From positions 25,157 to 89,156 of the forward strand of contig JAGYMZ010000005.1 of the NCBI GenBank assembly GCA_018400295.1: 64,000 nucleotides of DNA, given 5' to 3'. This document shows, piece by piece, positions 43,984 through 53,059 of the stretch. Position numbers and translations under genes: made by a program. Origin of the DNA: Bacteroidales bacterium (GTDB taxonomy: Bacteria; Bacteroidota; Bacteroidia; Bacteroidales; B18-G4). The notes beneath the pieces are model-generated. The model worked only from the letters and a program-made list of their open reading frames with translations, was not told the DNA's origin and searched no databases. Position 1 is the stretch's first letter. Every line of letters begins with the position of its first letter.

Positions 43984-46245
43984 ATGGCATTTGATATTGA
44001 TATGATAAGGGATGTATATTCCCGTATGGGTGCGGGCATTGAAGCAGCCCGCAACCTTTTGAAAGGGCCCTTAACCCTCACTGAAAAAATATTGTATTCA
44101 CACCTGGAAATGCCTGCGGATCGGGAATTCGAGCGACTGAAATCATATGTGAACTTCAGGCCTGACCGAGTGGCGATGCAGGATGCCACGGCCCAGATGG
44201 CCCTGTTGCAGTTCATGATGGCCGGCAAGGAAAAGGTAGCAGCACCGTCAACGGTCCACTGCGATCACCTGATACAGGCTAAGTCGGGGGCAAAGGATGA
44301 CCTGGCCAGGGCACTGGATGCAAACAAGGAAGTATTTGATTTCCTTTCGTCGGTTTCGAACAAATACGGACTGGGTTTCTGGAAACCCGGTGCCGGGATC
44401 ATTCACCAGGTTGTGCTGGAGAATTATGCTTTTCCGGGTGGAATGATGATAGGTACGGATTCCCATACTGTGAATGCGGGCGGACTTGGAATGGTGGCCA
44501 TCGGTGTTGGTGGAGCCGATGCGGTGGATGTAATGGCAGGTATGCCATGGGAATTGCGATGGCCAAAATTGATCGGTGTTAAGCTCACGGGAAGGTTAAG
44601 CGGGTGGACCGCTTCCAAGGATGTTATTTTAAAAGTGGCCGGTATACTCACGGTAAAAGGCGGGACCGGTGCCATCCTTGAGTATTTCGGTCCGGGTGCG
44701 GAAAGCATTTCCTGCACGGGGAAAGGTACCATATGCAACATGGGTGCAGAGATCGGCGCTACTACATCCCTGTTCGGATACGACGCCAACATGAGAGAAT
44801 ATCTATTGGCTACCGGGAGAAAGGATGTTGCCGGTGAGGCGGAAAAAATTGCCGGACACCTGACCGGAGATCCGGAAGTGTATGATGTACCGGAACATTT
44901 TTTTGATGAAGTGATCGAGATCAACCTGTCCGAACTTGAGCCGCACATCAATGGCCCTTTTACACCCGATCTGGCTACGCCCATTTCAAAATTTGCTGGC
45001 GAGGTTGAGAAAAACGGCTGGCCGGAAAAATTGGACGTAGGCTTGATCGGATCCTGTACCAACTCATCCTATGAAGATATTACCCGCGCCGCTTCGGTTG
45101 CTCAGCAGGCACTGGACAAAGATCTGAGGGTGAAATCGGAATATACGGTCACGCCCGGTTCGGAACAGGTGCGCTATACCGTTTCACGCGATGGCTACCT
45201 GGAGGTTTTTGAAGAGATTGGCGGGGTGTTGCTGGCAAATGCCTGCGGACCTTGCATTGGTCAATGGGCCCGGCATAACGCCGATAAGGAAGAGAAAAAT
45301 TCCATCATGACCTCTTTCAACCGGAATTTTGCCAAGCGAAACGATGGCAACCCCAATACCCATGGTTTTGTGGCTTCACCGGAAATTACCACGGCCTTTG
45401 CTATTGCCGGAACACTGAAGTTCAATCCCCTGACGGATTACCTGGTCAACGAAAAAGGCGAAAAGGTCAAACTGGATGAACCCCGGGGTATCGATTTTCC
45501 ACCCAGGGGCTTTGCTGTTAAAGATCTTGGATACCAGGAACCGGCCAAAAACGGAAGTGAGGTCCCGGTGATCGTGGAACCGGACTCCGAACGGCTGCAG
45601 TTGCTGGAACCTTTTTCGGAATGGGATGGCAGGGACATGAAAAATTTAAAATTGCTGATCAAGGTAAAGGGGAAATGTACAACCGATCATATCAGCATGG
45701 CCGGGCCATGGCTGAGGTTCCGCGGGCACCTTGATAATATATCCGACAATCTTTTGATAGGGGCGGTGAATGCCTTTACCGGCAAGACCAATGTTGTAAA
45801 AAACCAGGTGACCGGAGAATATGGGGCCGTTCCGGAAACTGCACGCCATTATAAAGATTTGGGTATACGTTCCATCATTATTGGTGATGATAATTACGGG
45901 GAAGGATCATCCCGGGAGCATGCCGCCATGGAGCCCCGCCATATGGGCGTTAACGCAGTACTGGTACGTTCCTTTGCCCGGATCCACGAAACCAATTTGA
46001 AGAAGCAGGGAGTGCTGGCCCTGACCTTCGCCGATCCGGATGATTATGAGAAGATCAGGGAAGATGATTCATTCGATATTACGGGCTTGGCTTCTTTTAC
46101 ACCCGGACAGCCCCTGACGGTGACATTGCGGCATAATGACGGATCTTCAGAAACGTTCATGGTTCATCATACCTATAATGAAAACCAGATAAAATGGTTT
46201 GAAGCGGGCAGTGCACTGAACCTTATTCGCAAAATGCAAAAGTGA
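43984..46245 (+). CDS. acn: Aconitate hydratase
   Basis: 753 residues, the shorter mitochondrial-like aconitase type found in Bacteroidota. The three cluster cysteines are C358 in [13 protein letters not shown] and C421 and C424 in [27 protein letters not shown] and the C-terminal swivel-domain [17 protein letters not shown] are intact. It isomerises citrate to isocitrate through cis-aconitate in the TCA cycle with its [4Fe-4S] cluster. It is a single-gene unit between the propeller-transglutaminase gene and porQ; citrate lyase genes are 13 kb away. Confidence 0.97.
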   Translation: MAFDIDMIRDVYSRMGAGIEAARNLLKGPLTLTEKILYSHLEMPADREFERLKSYVNFRPDRVAMQDATAQMALLQFMMAGKEKVAAPSTVHCDHLIQAKSGAKDDLARALDANKEVFDFLSSVSNKYGLGFWKPGAGIIHQVVLENYAFPGGMMIGTDSHTVNAGGLGMVAIGVGGADAVDVMAGMPWELRWPKLIGVKLTGRLSGWTASKDVILKVAGILTVKGGTGAILEYFGPGAESISCTGKGTICNMGAEIGATTSLFGYDANMREYLLATGRKDVAGEAEKIAGHLTGDPEVYDVPEHFFDEVIEINLSELEPHINGPFTPDLATPISKFAGEVEKNGWPEKLDVGLIGSCTNSSYEDITRAASVAQQALDKDLRVKSEYTVTPGSEQVRYTVSRDGYLEVFEEIGGVLLANACGPCIGQWARHNADKEEKNSIMTSFNRNFAKRNDGNPNTHGFVASPEITTAFAIAGTLKFNPLTDYLVNEKGEKVKLDEPRGIDFPPRGFAVKDLGYQEPAKNGSEVPVIVEPDSERLQLLEPFSEWDGRDMKNLKLLIKVKGKCTTDHISMAGPWLRFRGHLDNISDNLLIGAVNAFTGKTNVVKNQVTGEYGAVPETARHYKDLGIRSIIIGDDNYGEGSSREHAAMEPRHMGVNAVLVRSFARIHETNLKKQGVLALTFADPDDYEKIREDDSFDITGLASFTPGQPLTVTLRHNDGSSETFMVHHTYNENQIKWFEAGSALNLIRKMQK

Positions 46246-46436
46246 CCAGGTTGAAACTGCTTGCGGTCTGTGCCATCATACATCAACCGGTGACCATTTA
46301 GATTTCTTTTCCTGAATGTGCGGAATCAGACCAGGCATGTCGGGAAATGCCTGTACATTGAAATGGAGAAAATATATAATATTACCGGAACTGAAGCGTT
46401 GGTAATTTTATCCAGGAATCATCTAAATTTTTTTAT

Positions 46437-47501
46437 GTGAAAAGAAGGCCTGTTTTTACCCTGTTGTTTGCTTTAATCCTTTCGTTGAATGGGATTAACC
46501 TTAAAGCCCAGATTGGCGGAGACAATACATATGAATTTCTGAACCTGAGCAATTCTGCCCGTGTTGCTTCTCTTGGAGGTAATTTTCTGGCTGTTTATGA
46601 CGGGGATATCACCCTGGCCGTGAACAATCCTTCCCTTATATCACCACAGATGCATAACCATTTAGGCCTGAGTTTTGTGAATTATTTTTCAGGCATCAAT
46701 TATGGCTTTGCAAACTATTCCCGCACGTATGAAAGGCTGGGCAGCTTTGCGGCAACCATGCAATTCATCAATTACGGAAGGTTTACCAAAGCCGATGCCG
46801 CCGGTACCCGGCAGGGGGAGTTTAACGCTTCGGAACTCGCACTTAATATCGGATGGGGAAGGAAATTGCATCCCCATTTTACGATTGGCTCAGATATTAA
46901 ACTTATCTATTCAGGCTTTGATGCGTATAATTCTTTTGGCTTGGCGGTGGATGTGGCCGGATCCTATATTCATCAGGAAGAGGATTTTACTGTTTCTTTG
47001 CTGGCCCGGAATATTGGGATTCAATTAAAGCCTTATGAAGGAGGCAACAATGAACCATTGCCTTTTGAAATGCAGCTGGGATTGTCCAAGGGACTGAAGC
47101 ATTTGCCTTTCCGTTTTTCGGTGCTGTTGAACCATCTGGAACGCTGGGACCTGCGATACACCGACCCGCTGAAGGAGAAGGAAAGCATAGACCCACTGAC
47201 TGGTGAAAAAAATGAAAAATCCTGGTTGGAAAAGGCTGCCGATGAAGCCATGCGGCATATAGTAGTTGGTGGCGAATTGAACATCACTGATTTTTTAAGC
47301 TTCCGGATCGGATATAATTATCAGCGCAGGCAGGAACTCAAAGTGGATAACAAGGCTTCCACGGTGGGCATTTCCTGGGGGGTCGGACTGAGAATATCAA
47401 AATTCCATTTCAGTTATTCGCGGTCCCGTTATCATCTGGCCGGATCGCCCAATTTTATTACCTTAACTACCAATCTTTCGGATTTCGTAAAAGCGGATTG
47501 A
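46437..47501 (+). CDS. porQ: Type IX secretion system protein PorQ
   Basis: 354 residues with a signal peptide ending near LKAQ. The mature part is a beta-barrel-like outer-membrane protein: alternating strands with many aromatic residues, the opening YEFLNLSNSARVASLGGNFL, and a C-terminal FHFSYSRSRYHLAG-type strand, matching PorQ. PorQ is needed for type IX secretion of cargo proteins with a C-terminal signal. The start is GTG at 46437; an ATG two bases earlier is out of frame (ATG TGA). The T9SS cargo at 57586 is a plausible client. Confidence 0.85.
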   Translation: MKRRPVFTLLFALILSLNGINLKAQIGGDNTYEFLNLSNSARVASLGGNFLAVYDGDITLAVNNPSLISPQMHNHLGLSFVNYFSGINYGFANYSRTYERLGSFAATMQFINYGRFTKADAAGTRQGEFNASELALNIGWGRKLHPHFTIGSDIKLIYSGFDAYNSFGLAVDVAGSYIHQEEDFTVSLLARNIGIQLKPYEGGNNEPLPFEMQLGLSKGLKHLPFRFSVLLNHLERWDLRYTDPLKEKESIDPLTGEKNEKSWLEKAADEAMRHIVVGGELNITDFLSFRIGYNYQRRQELKVDNKASTVGISWGVGLRISKFHFSYSRSRYHLAGSPNFITLTTNLSDFVKAD

Positions 47502-47532
47502 TGTTTGTACCCCCAATCCATGGACGATTGAT

Positions 47533-47544
47533 TACCTTTGCACC
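47533..47544 (+). promoter_or_regulatory. ispH promoter -7 box, extended form TACCTTTGCACC
   Basis: TACCTTTG (47533-47540) fits TAnnTTTG and continues as CACC, directly before an ATG at 47545 (mini-ORF) and 18 bases before the ispH ATG at 47562. No TTG core at the expected distance. Confidence 0.5.
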
Positions 47545-47561
47545 ATGAAAAAGATCATGTT

Positions 47562-48422
47562 ATGACGGTAGATATTGATCCGGGAGCCGGTTTTTGTCCT
47601 GGCGTTGTCAGGGCCATATCCAAAGCAGAAGCAGTCCTTGAAAATGAGGATGCGGTTTTTTGCCTTGGGGAGATCGTTCATAATCCACAGGAGGTAAAAA
47701 GGCTGCGGAATAAAGGCGTCCTGATGATACACCATAAAGACCTGCCCTCATCCGGCAATGTTCTGATCCGTGCTCATGGTGAGCCCCCTGAGACCTATCG
47801 TGTGTTGCGGCAGCATGAGAATATTTCCCTTATTGAAGGGACCTGCCCGGTGGTCATGCGATTACAGCAAAGGATCAGGAAAGCCCATACGGAAATGAAG
47901 CCTTTGCATGGTCAGGTTGTTATCTTTGGAAAGAAAGATCATCCGGAGGTGATAGGTTTACAGGGGTTCGCATCCAATCAGGCCATTGTGGTTTCGGATG
48001 AGCAAGATGTTGTGCGGATAAATCCCCGGGCACCCGTACGTTTCTTTTCACAGACCACTATGGATCCCGGGGATTACCAACGGATGGAGAACAGGATCAG
48101 GGAGCATCTGCAGGATGATATCGGTAAGAACCTGGTGGTTTACGACAGCATATGCAAAGTTGTGAGGAACCGGGTGGAAGATCTTAGAAGGTTTGCTGCC
48201 GGACATGACGTGATCATATTTGTAAGCGGGAAAAACAGTTCCAACGGCAGGTATCTCTATTCTGTCTCAAAGAACGTTAATCCACGTACATACCTTGTTG
48301 AATCACCCGGAGCGCTTACGGCCACGCATACAAAAAATGCCCGGAGCATCGGCATCAGTGGAGCAACATCAACTCCGCAGTGGCTACTGGAAGAAATGGC
48401 TGAAAAAATTAAGTCGAGCTGA
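47562..48422 (+). CDS. ispH: 4-hydroxy-3-methylbut-2-enyl diphosphate reductase
   Basis: 286 residues from the ATG at 47562 (MTVDIDPGAGF). The three cluster cysteines are C12 (GFCPG), C95 (GTCPVV) and C198 (DSICKVVRNR); HGEPPETY contains a conserved active-site His and SGATSTPQWLL is the C-terminal signature. It makes IPP and DMAPP in the last step of the MEP isoprenoid pathway using a [4Fe-4S] cluster. Upstream, a TACCTTTGCACC box and a six-codon mini-ORF whose stop overlaps the start (TTATGACGG) precede it. recF begins two bases after its stop. Confidence 0.94.
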   Translation: MTVDIDPGAGFCPGVVRAISKAEAVLENEDAVFCLGEIVHNPQEVKRLRNKGVLMIHHKDLPSSGNVLIRAHGEPPETYRVLRQHENISLIEGTCPVVMRLQQRIRKAHTEMKPLHGQVVIFGKKDHPEVIGLQGFASNQAIVVSDEQDVVRINPRAPVRFFSQTTMDPGDYQRMENRIREHLQDDIGKNLVVYDSICKVVRNRVEDLRRFAAGHDVIIFVSGKNSSNGRYLYSVSKNVNPRTYLVESPGALTATHTKNARSIGISGATSTPQWLLEEMAEKIKSS

Positions 48423-48424
48423 TC

Positions 48425-49552
48425 ATGTATTTGCACAAATTAACCCTAAGCAATTTTAAGAATTACAGGGATGCAGATCTGGCATTTTCCCCCAAGATCA
48501 ATTGTTTTGTTGGGAATAACGGGGTGGGGAAAACCAATTTGCTGGATGCGATCCATTATCTTTCCTTTTGCAAAAGTTATTTCAATCCTGTAGATTCACA
48601 AAACATCAGGCATAACGGGGAGTTTTTTGCCATTCATGGTTTTTATGATAAGAATGGGAACAAAGAAGACAAGCTCAGTTGCATACAACGTGCCAACCAT
48701 AAAAAGCAATTTAAGCTCAATAAAAAGGAGTACGGCCGGTTATCTGATCATATCGGGCTATATCCGCTGGTGATGATCTCTCCCTACGACCGGGACCTGA
48801 TCAATGAGGGTAGCGATATCCGGAGAAAATATATTGATTCGGTCATTTCCCAGTTCGATAAAGTGTACCTGGATTGTTTGATCGGATACAATAAAGCGTT
48901 GGTTCAAAGAAATACCCTGCTCAAGGATTTTTATGACCGCAGGTATTTTGATCCTTCCGCTCTTGATATCTGGGATGAAAAACTGATTGAACTGGGACAT
49001 TTTATCCATGGGAAGCGACAGGATTTTATCCGTGATTTTACACCCTTGTTCTTAAAATATTTTGAATTGATCAGTGGCGGAATGGAGTCCGTGGATATTC
49101 GTTATGCTTCGCAATTGAGTGAACGGGATCTGGATCAACTTCTGGCAGTTTCCCGCGAAAAGGACAGGGCCGTGAAGCATACCACGGCCGGGGTACATAA
49201 GGATGATCTCGAATTCATGATCGATGGTTTCCCGGTTAAAAAATTCGGGTCCCAGGGACAGCAGAAATCATTTGTGATCGCTATCAAGCTTGCTCAGTTT
49301 GAATATACGCGGAACAGAAAAGGATTCAAGCCCATCCTGCTGTTCGATGATATTTTTGACAAGCTGGATGAAAACCGTGTTGAGCAGCTTGTTGAACTGG
49401 TGAGCCTGGATAGTTTCGGGCAGGTCTTCATCACGGATACACAAAAACGCAGAATTGAACATATTTTTCACCGGATAACCATCGACCACAAAATATTTGA
49501 AGTTATGGGAGGTGTTGTAACGGAAATCCCCAATAACCCAGTGCGGCCATGA
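48425..49552 (+). CDS. recF: DNA replication and repair protein RecF
   Basis: 375 residues, normal RecF length. Walker A GNNGVGKT (30-37) is at the N-terminus, and PILLFDDIFDKLDENR gives Walker B and the D-loop; FGSQGQQKSFVIAIKLAQF is the ABC signature region. RecF, with RecO and RecR, loads RecA on single-stranded gaps. It follows ispH by two bases and overlaps the DUF721 gene by 4 bases. Confidence 0.96.
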   Translation: MYLHKLTLSNFKNYRDADLAFSPKINCFVGNNGVGKTNLLDAIHYLSFCKSYFNPVDSQNIRHNGEFFAIHGFYDKNGNKEDKLSCIQRANHKKQFKLNKKEYGRLSDHIGLYPLVMISPYDRDLINEGSDIRRKYIDSVISQFDKVYLDCLIGYNKALVQRNTLLKDFYDRRYFDPSALDIWDEKLIELGHFIHGKRQDFIRDFTPLFLKYFELISGGMESVDIRYASQLSERDLDQLLAVSREKDRAVKHTTAGVHKDDLEFMIDGFPVKKFGSQGQQKSFVIAIKLAQFEYTRNRKGFKPILLFDDIFDKLDENRVEQLVELVSLDSFGQVFITDTQKRRIEHIFHRITIDHKIFEVMGGVVTEIPNNPVRP

Positions 49553-49842
49553 TAAGGAAATCGAACGATCAAACGCTTGGCGAGATTATTCGTGAATTGC
49601 TTGAAAGATACAGGCTCGATGAGCGGATCGTATCTGTGGACGTTACCCATTCCTGGGAAAAAGTGGTCGGGGAACTAATAAACCGGCATACCACGAGCCT
49701 ATATGTCAGAAGAAAAACGCTCTACGTCCGGATGGATTCGGCAGCCCTGAAAAATGAACTGGGTTATGCCAAATCCAGCATCGTGGCCGCGATCAATAAG
49801 CAAGTGGGAAAAGAAGCCATTACGGAGGTGGTTTTTTTATAA
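49549..49842 (+). CDS. DUF721 (DciA-like) protein
   Basis: 97 residues. DQTLGEIIRELLERYRL then WEKVVGELINRHTTSLYVRR and TLYVRMDSAALKNELGYAKS follow the DUF721 pattern. Proteins of this family include DciA, the helicase operator of bacteria that lack DnaC or DnaI. It overlaps recF by the ATGA sequence, so the two are translationally coupled, which fits a replication or repair role. Confidence 0.82.
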   Translation: MIRKSNDQTLGEIIRELLERYRLDERIVSVDVTHSWEKVVGELINRHTTSLYVRRKTLYVRMDSAALKNELGYAKSSIVAAINKQVGKEAITEVVFL

Positions 49843-49849
49843 AACCGGG

Positions 49850-50464
49850 TCATTTAACTCTAAAATCCATGTATTTGTCCCCGCCAATATAAGCCTTCAA
49901 CCGGTCGCCGATCTTAACAGGTCCCACACCGGATGGGGTTCCGGTATAGATCAGGTCTCCCGTTTTCAGAGTCATGTATTTCGATATGTAGGAGATCAGC
50001 GTGTCGAAGGAGAATACCATGTTGCTTGTGTTCCCTTTTTGTACCGTTTTTCCGTTCAGCTCAAGACGGAATTCTATGTTGTTTACATTTGGGAATTTTT
50101 CTTTGGACCGGAATTCCTCACTGATCACCGCCGAACGGTCAAAGCCCTTGGCGATTTCCCAGGGAAGTCCTTTCTGAATGCATTTTCTCTGTAAATCCCT
50201 GGCAGTAAAATCTATACCGATTCCAATGGCATTAAAATAAGAACCGGCAAATTCCTTCTTAATGTTTTTGCCTACCCTGCTTATGCGTATTACAAGTTCT
50301 GCTTCATACTGTACATCCTCAGAAAAATATGGATAATAGAAAGGTCTGTTCTTGATCAGAAGGGAGGAATCAGGCTTCAAAAAGAACACAGGTTCTTCCG
50401 GTATTTCATTGTTGAATTCCCTGATGTGATCTTTGTAGTTTCTGCCAATGCAAATTATTTTCAT
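49850..50464 (-). CDS. Fumarylacetoacetase-family hydrolase
   Basis: 204 residues, the compact FAH form without the N-terminal domain. Core motifs are MKIICIGRNYKDHI, PVFFLKPDSSLL, YEAELVIRIS with a metal-ligand Glu, and GDLIYTGTPSGVGPVK with the catalytic loop. Members hydrolyse or decarboxylate acylpyruvates, oxaloacetate or related 2-oxo compounds; the substrate cannot be told from sequence. Stands alone, convergent with DUF721. A near-match -7 box (TATATTTA) lies upstream. Confidence 0.85.
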   Translation of the reverse strand: MKIICIGRNYKDHIREFNNEIPEEPVFFLKPDSSLLIKNRPFYYPYFSEDVQYEAELVIRISRVGKNIKKEFAGSYFNAIGIGIDFTARDLQRKCIQKGLPWEIAKGFDRSAVISEEFRSKEKFPNVNNIEFRLELNGKTVQKGNTSNMVFSFDTLISYISKYMTLKTGDLIYTGTPSGVGPVKIGDRLKAYIGGDKYMDFRVK

Positions 50465-50674
50465 GGGGATACGTATTTGTGTTGCATAAATATAGCACTT
50501 TATCCGTATAATAACAAAACGTTTGATAGCGGTCTTTTAAAATGCGTGTTCTCCGGCAAGGTTGTTTCCTGCCTGATAACTTTTTCTCCGGGGATTAAAG
50601 GATAAAGCCGGTCGACAGGAAATCGGAGGTTTGTCCCCAGGCAATCGTGGAAATGATGGCTTCGGCGTTGAATT

Positions 50675-51490
50675 TTATGATTGCCCCTTGTTAAATGCCC
50701 TGAGTTTTATAGCCGTAATGACATTCTTGGTGGAACGGGGGAATTGGGATTTCATCATCCAGTCATAATATTGCGGCTCTTTATTAAAGATCTCTTCTAC
50801 GGGTTTACCTTTGTACTTGCCGAAATTAAAGACTTCCACCATATCATCGTTGAAAACGATGTGCCCGATCATATCAACGAACCTATGGTTATAAGAAAAA
50901 TCGTGCAAGGCTTTCACGCTGTTTATGATGGGTTTGCTGAAACGGCCCTCGGTATCTTCGAAATCCACATCACGGTAGACATCCAGTTGTGATTTCAGTA
51001 TCTCATAGGTTGCTTTGGTGTCGGCTTCTGCCGTATGGGCATTTTCAAGTTTTTTGTTGCAGTAAAAACGGTAGGCAGCTTTAAGTGTCCTGGGTTCCAT
51101 TTTATGGAATATATTTTGCACATCAATAAAAAACCGGTTTTTCAGGTCAAAATGAATGTTGGCACGGAGGAATTCTTCTGCCAGCAAGGGTATGTCGAAC
51201 CTGTTTGAATTGTAACCCGCCAGGTCACAATCTGTAAGAAATTGGTTGAGTTTGGGGGCAATATCAGAAAACGTAGGTTTATCCCTGACATCTTCATTCC
51301 GGATGCCATGGATCTTGGTTGACTCCGGCGGTATGGGTATGGTTGGGTTGACCAGTTGCGTAAGGCTCTTTTCCGAATTATCAGGCATGACTTTGAGGAT
51401 GCTGATCTCTATGATCCTGTCCGTTGCCACTTTAATGCCTGTACTTTCCAAATCAAAAACCGCCAGGGGGCGTGTTAAATTTAAATCCAT
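50675..51490 (-). CDS. DEDDh 3'-5' exonuclease (DNA polymerase III epsilon-like)
   Basis: 271 residues. The exonuclease fold gives the DEDDh residues D13 and E15 (AVFDLESTG), the central Asp in YNSNRFDIPLL, and H-x4-D in AHTAEADTKA. The C-terminal 100 residues carry a second small domain (YKGKPVEEIFNKEPQYYDWM). It resembles the proofreading subunit or an independent RNase T/exonuclease. No polymerase gene is near; the repair role is general. Confidence 0.87.
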   Translation of the reverse strand: MDLNLTRPLAVFDLESTGIKVATDRIIEISILKVMPDNSEKSLTQLVNPTIPIPPESTKIHGIRNEDVRDKPTFSDIAPKLNQFLTDCDLAGYNSNRFDIPLLAEEFLRANIHFDLKNRFFIDVQNIFHKMEPRTLKAAYRFYCNKKLENAHTAEADTKATYEILKSQLDVYRDVDFEDTEGRFSKPIINSVKALHDFSYNHRFVDMIGHIVFNDDMVEVFNFGKYKGKPVEEIFNKEPQYYDWMMKSQFPRSTKNVITAIKLRAFNKGQS

Positions 51491-51556
51491 GCGAAGCTTT
51501 TTGGGGATGTGTAAAGAAAAACGGTCATATTGATTTAATGTCTGTTAAAACCGGGG

Positions 51557-51584
51557 TGATGCTGCCATGATCCGGACAGCATCA
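51557..51584 (-). terminator. Hairpin at the end of the E2 gene
   Basis: TGATGCTG and CAGCATCA form an 8-bp inverted repeat with a 12-base loop; on the minus strand the first arm begins with the TGA stop of the E2 gene, and CCCCGGTTTT follows the second arm. A modest terminator candidate with a short T-run. Confidence 0.35.
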
Positions 51585-52913
51585 GACGGGTCGGTTAATG
51601 TCAAAGTTTTCCAGGACGTCCCTGAGTGTTTTTAGGTACATCCCTCCAAGTGCCCCGTCGACAATACGGTGGTCGTATGCCAGCGACAGAACCATTATAT
51701 GCCGGATGCCAATGACATCACCTTGCGGTGTTTCCATGACCACAGGTTTTTTTCGTATAGCTCCTATGCCTAAGATGGCCACCTGGGGTTGATTTATGAT
51801 GGGTGTTCCTGTAATGCTGTCAAAGGTACCGAAATTCGTGAGGGTAAAAGTACCTCCCTGTATTTCATCCGGCATAAGTTTATTATTGCGGGCGCGGTTG
51901 GCCAGGTCATTGACATCTTTGGCCAGCCCCAGCAGGTTTTTTTGATCGGCATTTTTAATGACCGGCACGATCAAATTGCCGTTTGACAGGGCGGTTGCCA
52001 TGCCAATGTTTATGTTTTTACGCAGAATGATCTTATTCCCATCTACAGATGCGTTGATTCTGGGGTATTCCTTCAGGGTCTGGGCTGCGGCTTGAATAAA
52101 AATGGGTGTAAAGGTCAGTTTTTCCTTTTCGCGTTCCTGAAATTTATTCTTGACCGCATTTCTCCAGTGAACGATATTGGTAACGTCGGCGTCAATAAAT
52201 GAGGTTACATGGGCCGAAACATCTTTGGACATGACCATATGGTCGGCGATCAATTTGCGCATACGGTCCATTTCAATGATCTCATCACCTTCGTTGGCAG
52301 AAACCGGGGGCTGTTCGCTGGATATTTTCCGATCACGCCCGGATGGGGCTGCGGGCGTGGCAGCTCCGGCAGTTTTCTTTGTGGATCCGGCCGGACGCTT
52401 CTGTAAGTAGTCCAGGATGTCTTCCTTGGTGACACGGCCATCTTTTCCGGATCCCTGGATGGTTTCCAGCGCATCAAAAGGAATGTTCTCTTTTTTGGCA
52501 ATGTTTCTAACCAGGGGTGAATAAAATCGTTCGGATCGTTTGAGGTCATCATCGCTTGCCTGGGGAGTAACTTCCGGTTTGGGTTTTTCGGCCTTTTCTT
52601 CTTTCCGGTCTGGACCGGAACTTGTTTTTTCTTTTTCGGCCGGGGGCTCGGCTTTTTCAGACCCTTCTTCATCTTCAGTGTCTATAATGGCAATTACCTT
52701 GCCAACAGGAACCGTATCGCCTTCTTTGTATAAAAATTCGACTATTTTCCCTTCCACGGGAGAGGGGATCTCAGAATCCACTTTGTCTGTGGCTATTTCT
52801 ACGATCACATCGTCTTCTTCTACGGAGTCACCCACGGATTTGAGCCATTTTGTGATGGTTGCCTCTATGATGCTTTCCCCCATTTTGGGCATGGATAATT
52901 CAAATTTAGCCAT
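51582..52913 (-). CDS. 2-oxoacid dehydrogenase E2 component (dihydrolipoamide acyltransferase)
   Basis: 443 residues. One lipoyl domain (1-77) with the lipoylated Lys44 in EIATDKVDSEIPSP, a Lys/Glu/Pro-rich linker (80-130), a peripheral-subunit-binding domain (about 131-168, SPLVRNIAKKENIPFDALE) and a second Ala/Pro/Thr-rich linker; the catalytic domain ends with H415 in AYDHRIVDGALGG. It could serve pyruvate, branched-chain or 2-oxoglutarate dehydrogenase; the E1 and E3 genes are not in the window. Stands alone. Confidence 0.92.
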   Translation of the reverse strand: MAKFELSMPKMGESIIEATITKWLKSVGDSVEEDDVIVEIATDKVDSEIPSPVEGKIVEFLYKEGDTVPVGKVIAIIDTEDEEGSEKAEPPAEKEKTSSGPDRKEEKAEKPKPEVTPQASDDDLKRSERFYSPLVRNIAKKENIPFDALETIQGSGKDGRVTKEDILDYLQKRPAGSTKKTAGAATPAAPSGRDRKISSEQPPVSANEGDEIIEMDRMRKLIADHMVMSKDVSAHVTSFIDADVTNIVHWRNAVKNKFQEREKEKLTFTPIFIQAAAQTLKEYPRINASVDGNKIILRKNINIGMATALSNGNLIVPVIKNADQKNLLGLAKDVNDLANRARNNKLMPDEIQGGTFTLTNFGTFDSITGTPIINQPQVAILGIGAIRKKPVVMETPQGDVIGIRHIMVLSLAYDHRIVDGALGGMYLKTLRDVLENFDINRPV

Positions 52914-52966
52914 AACTTTCCTGTTTTAAACTTACAATATAAATACAACTTACTGCTGAATATGTT

Positions 52967-52990
52967 CACCGGAGCGTTAACGAACCGGTG
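52967..52990. repeat. Inverted repeat between E2 and the GT2 gene
   Basis: CACCGG (52967-52972) and CCGGTG (52985-52990) with a 12-base loop containing GTTAAC. It lies 70 bases after the glycosyltransferase stop on the minus strand, but without a T-run. Confidence 0.35.
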
Positions 52991-53059
52991 AGACATGGAA
53001 GATCGCCGGATGATCCAAAAATATATATATTTTTTCGAATTCACCAGGTGGATACCGGG

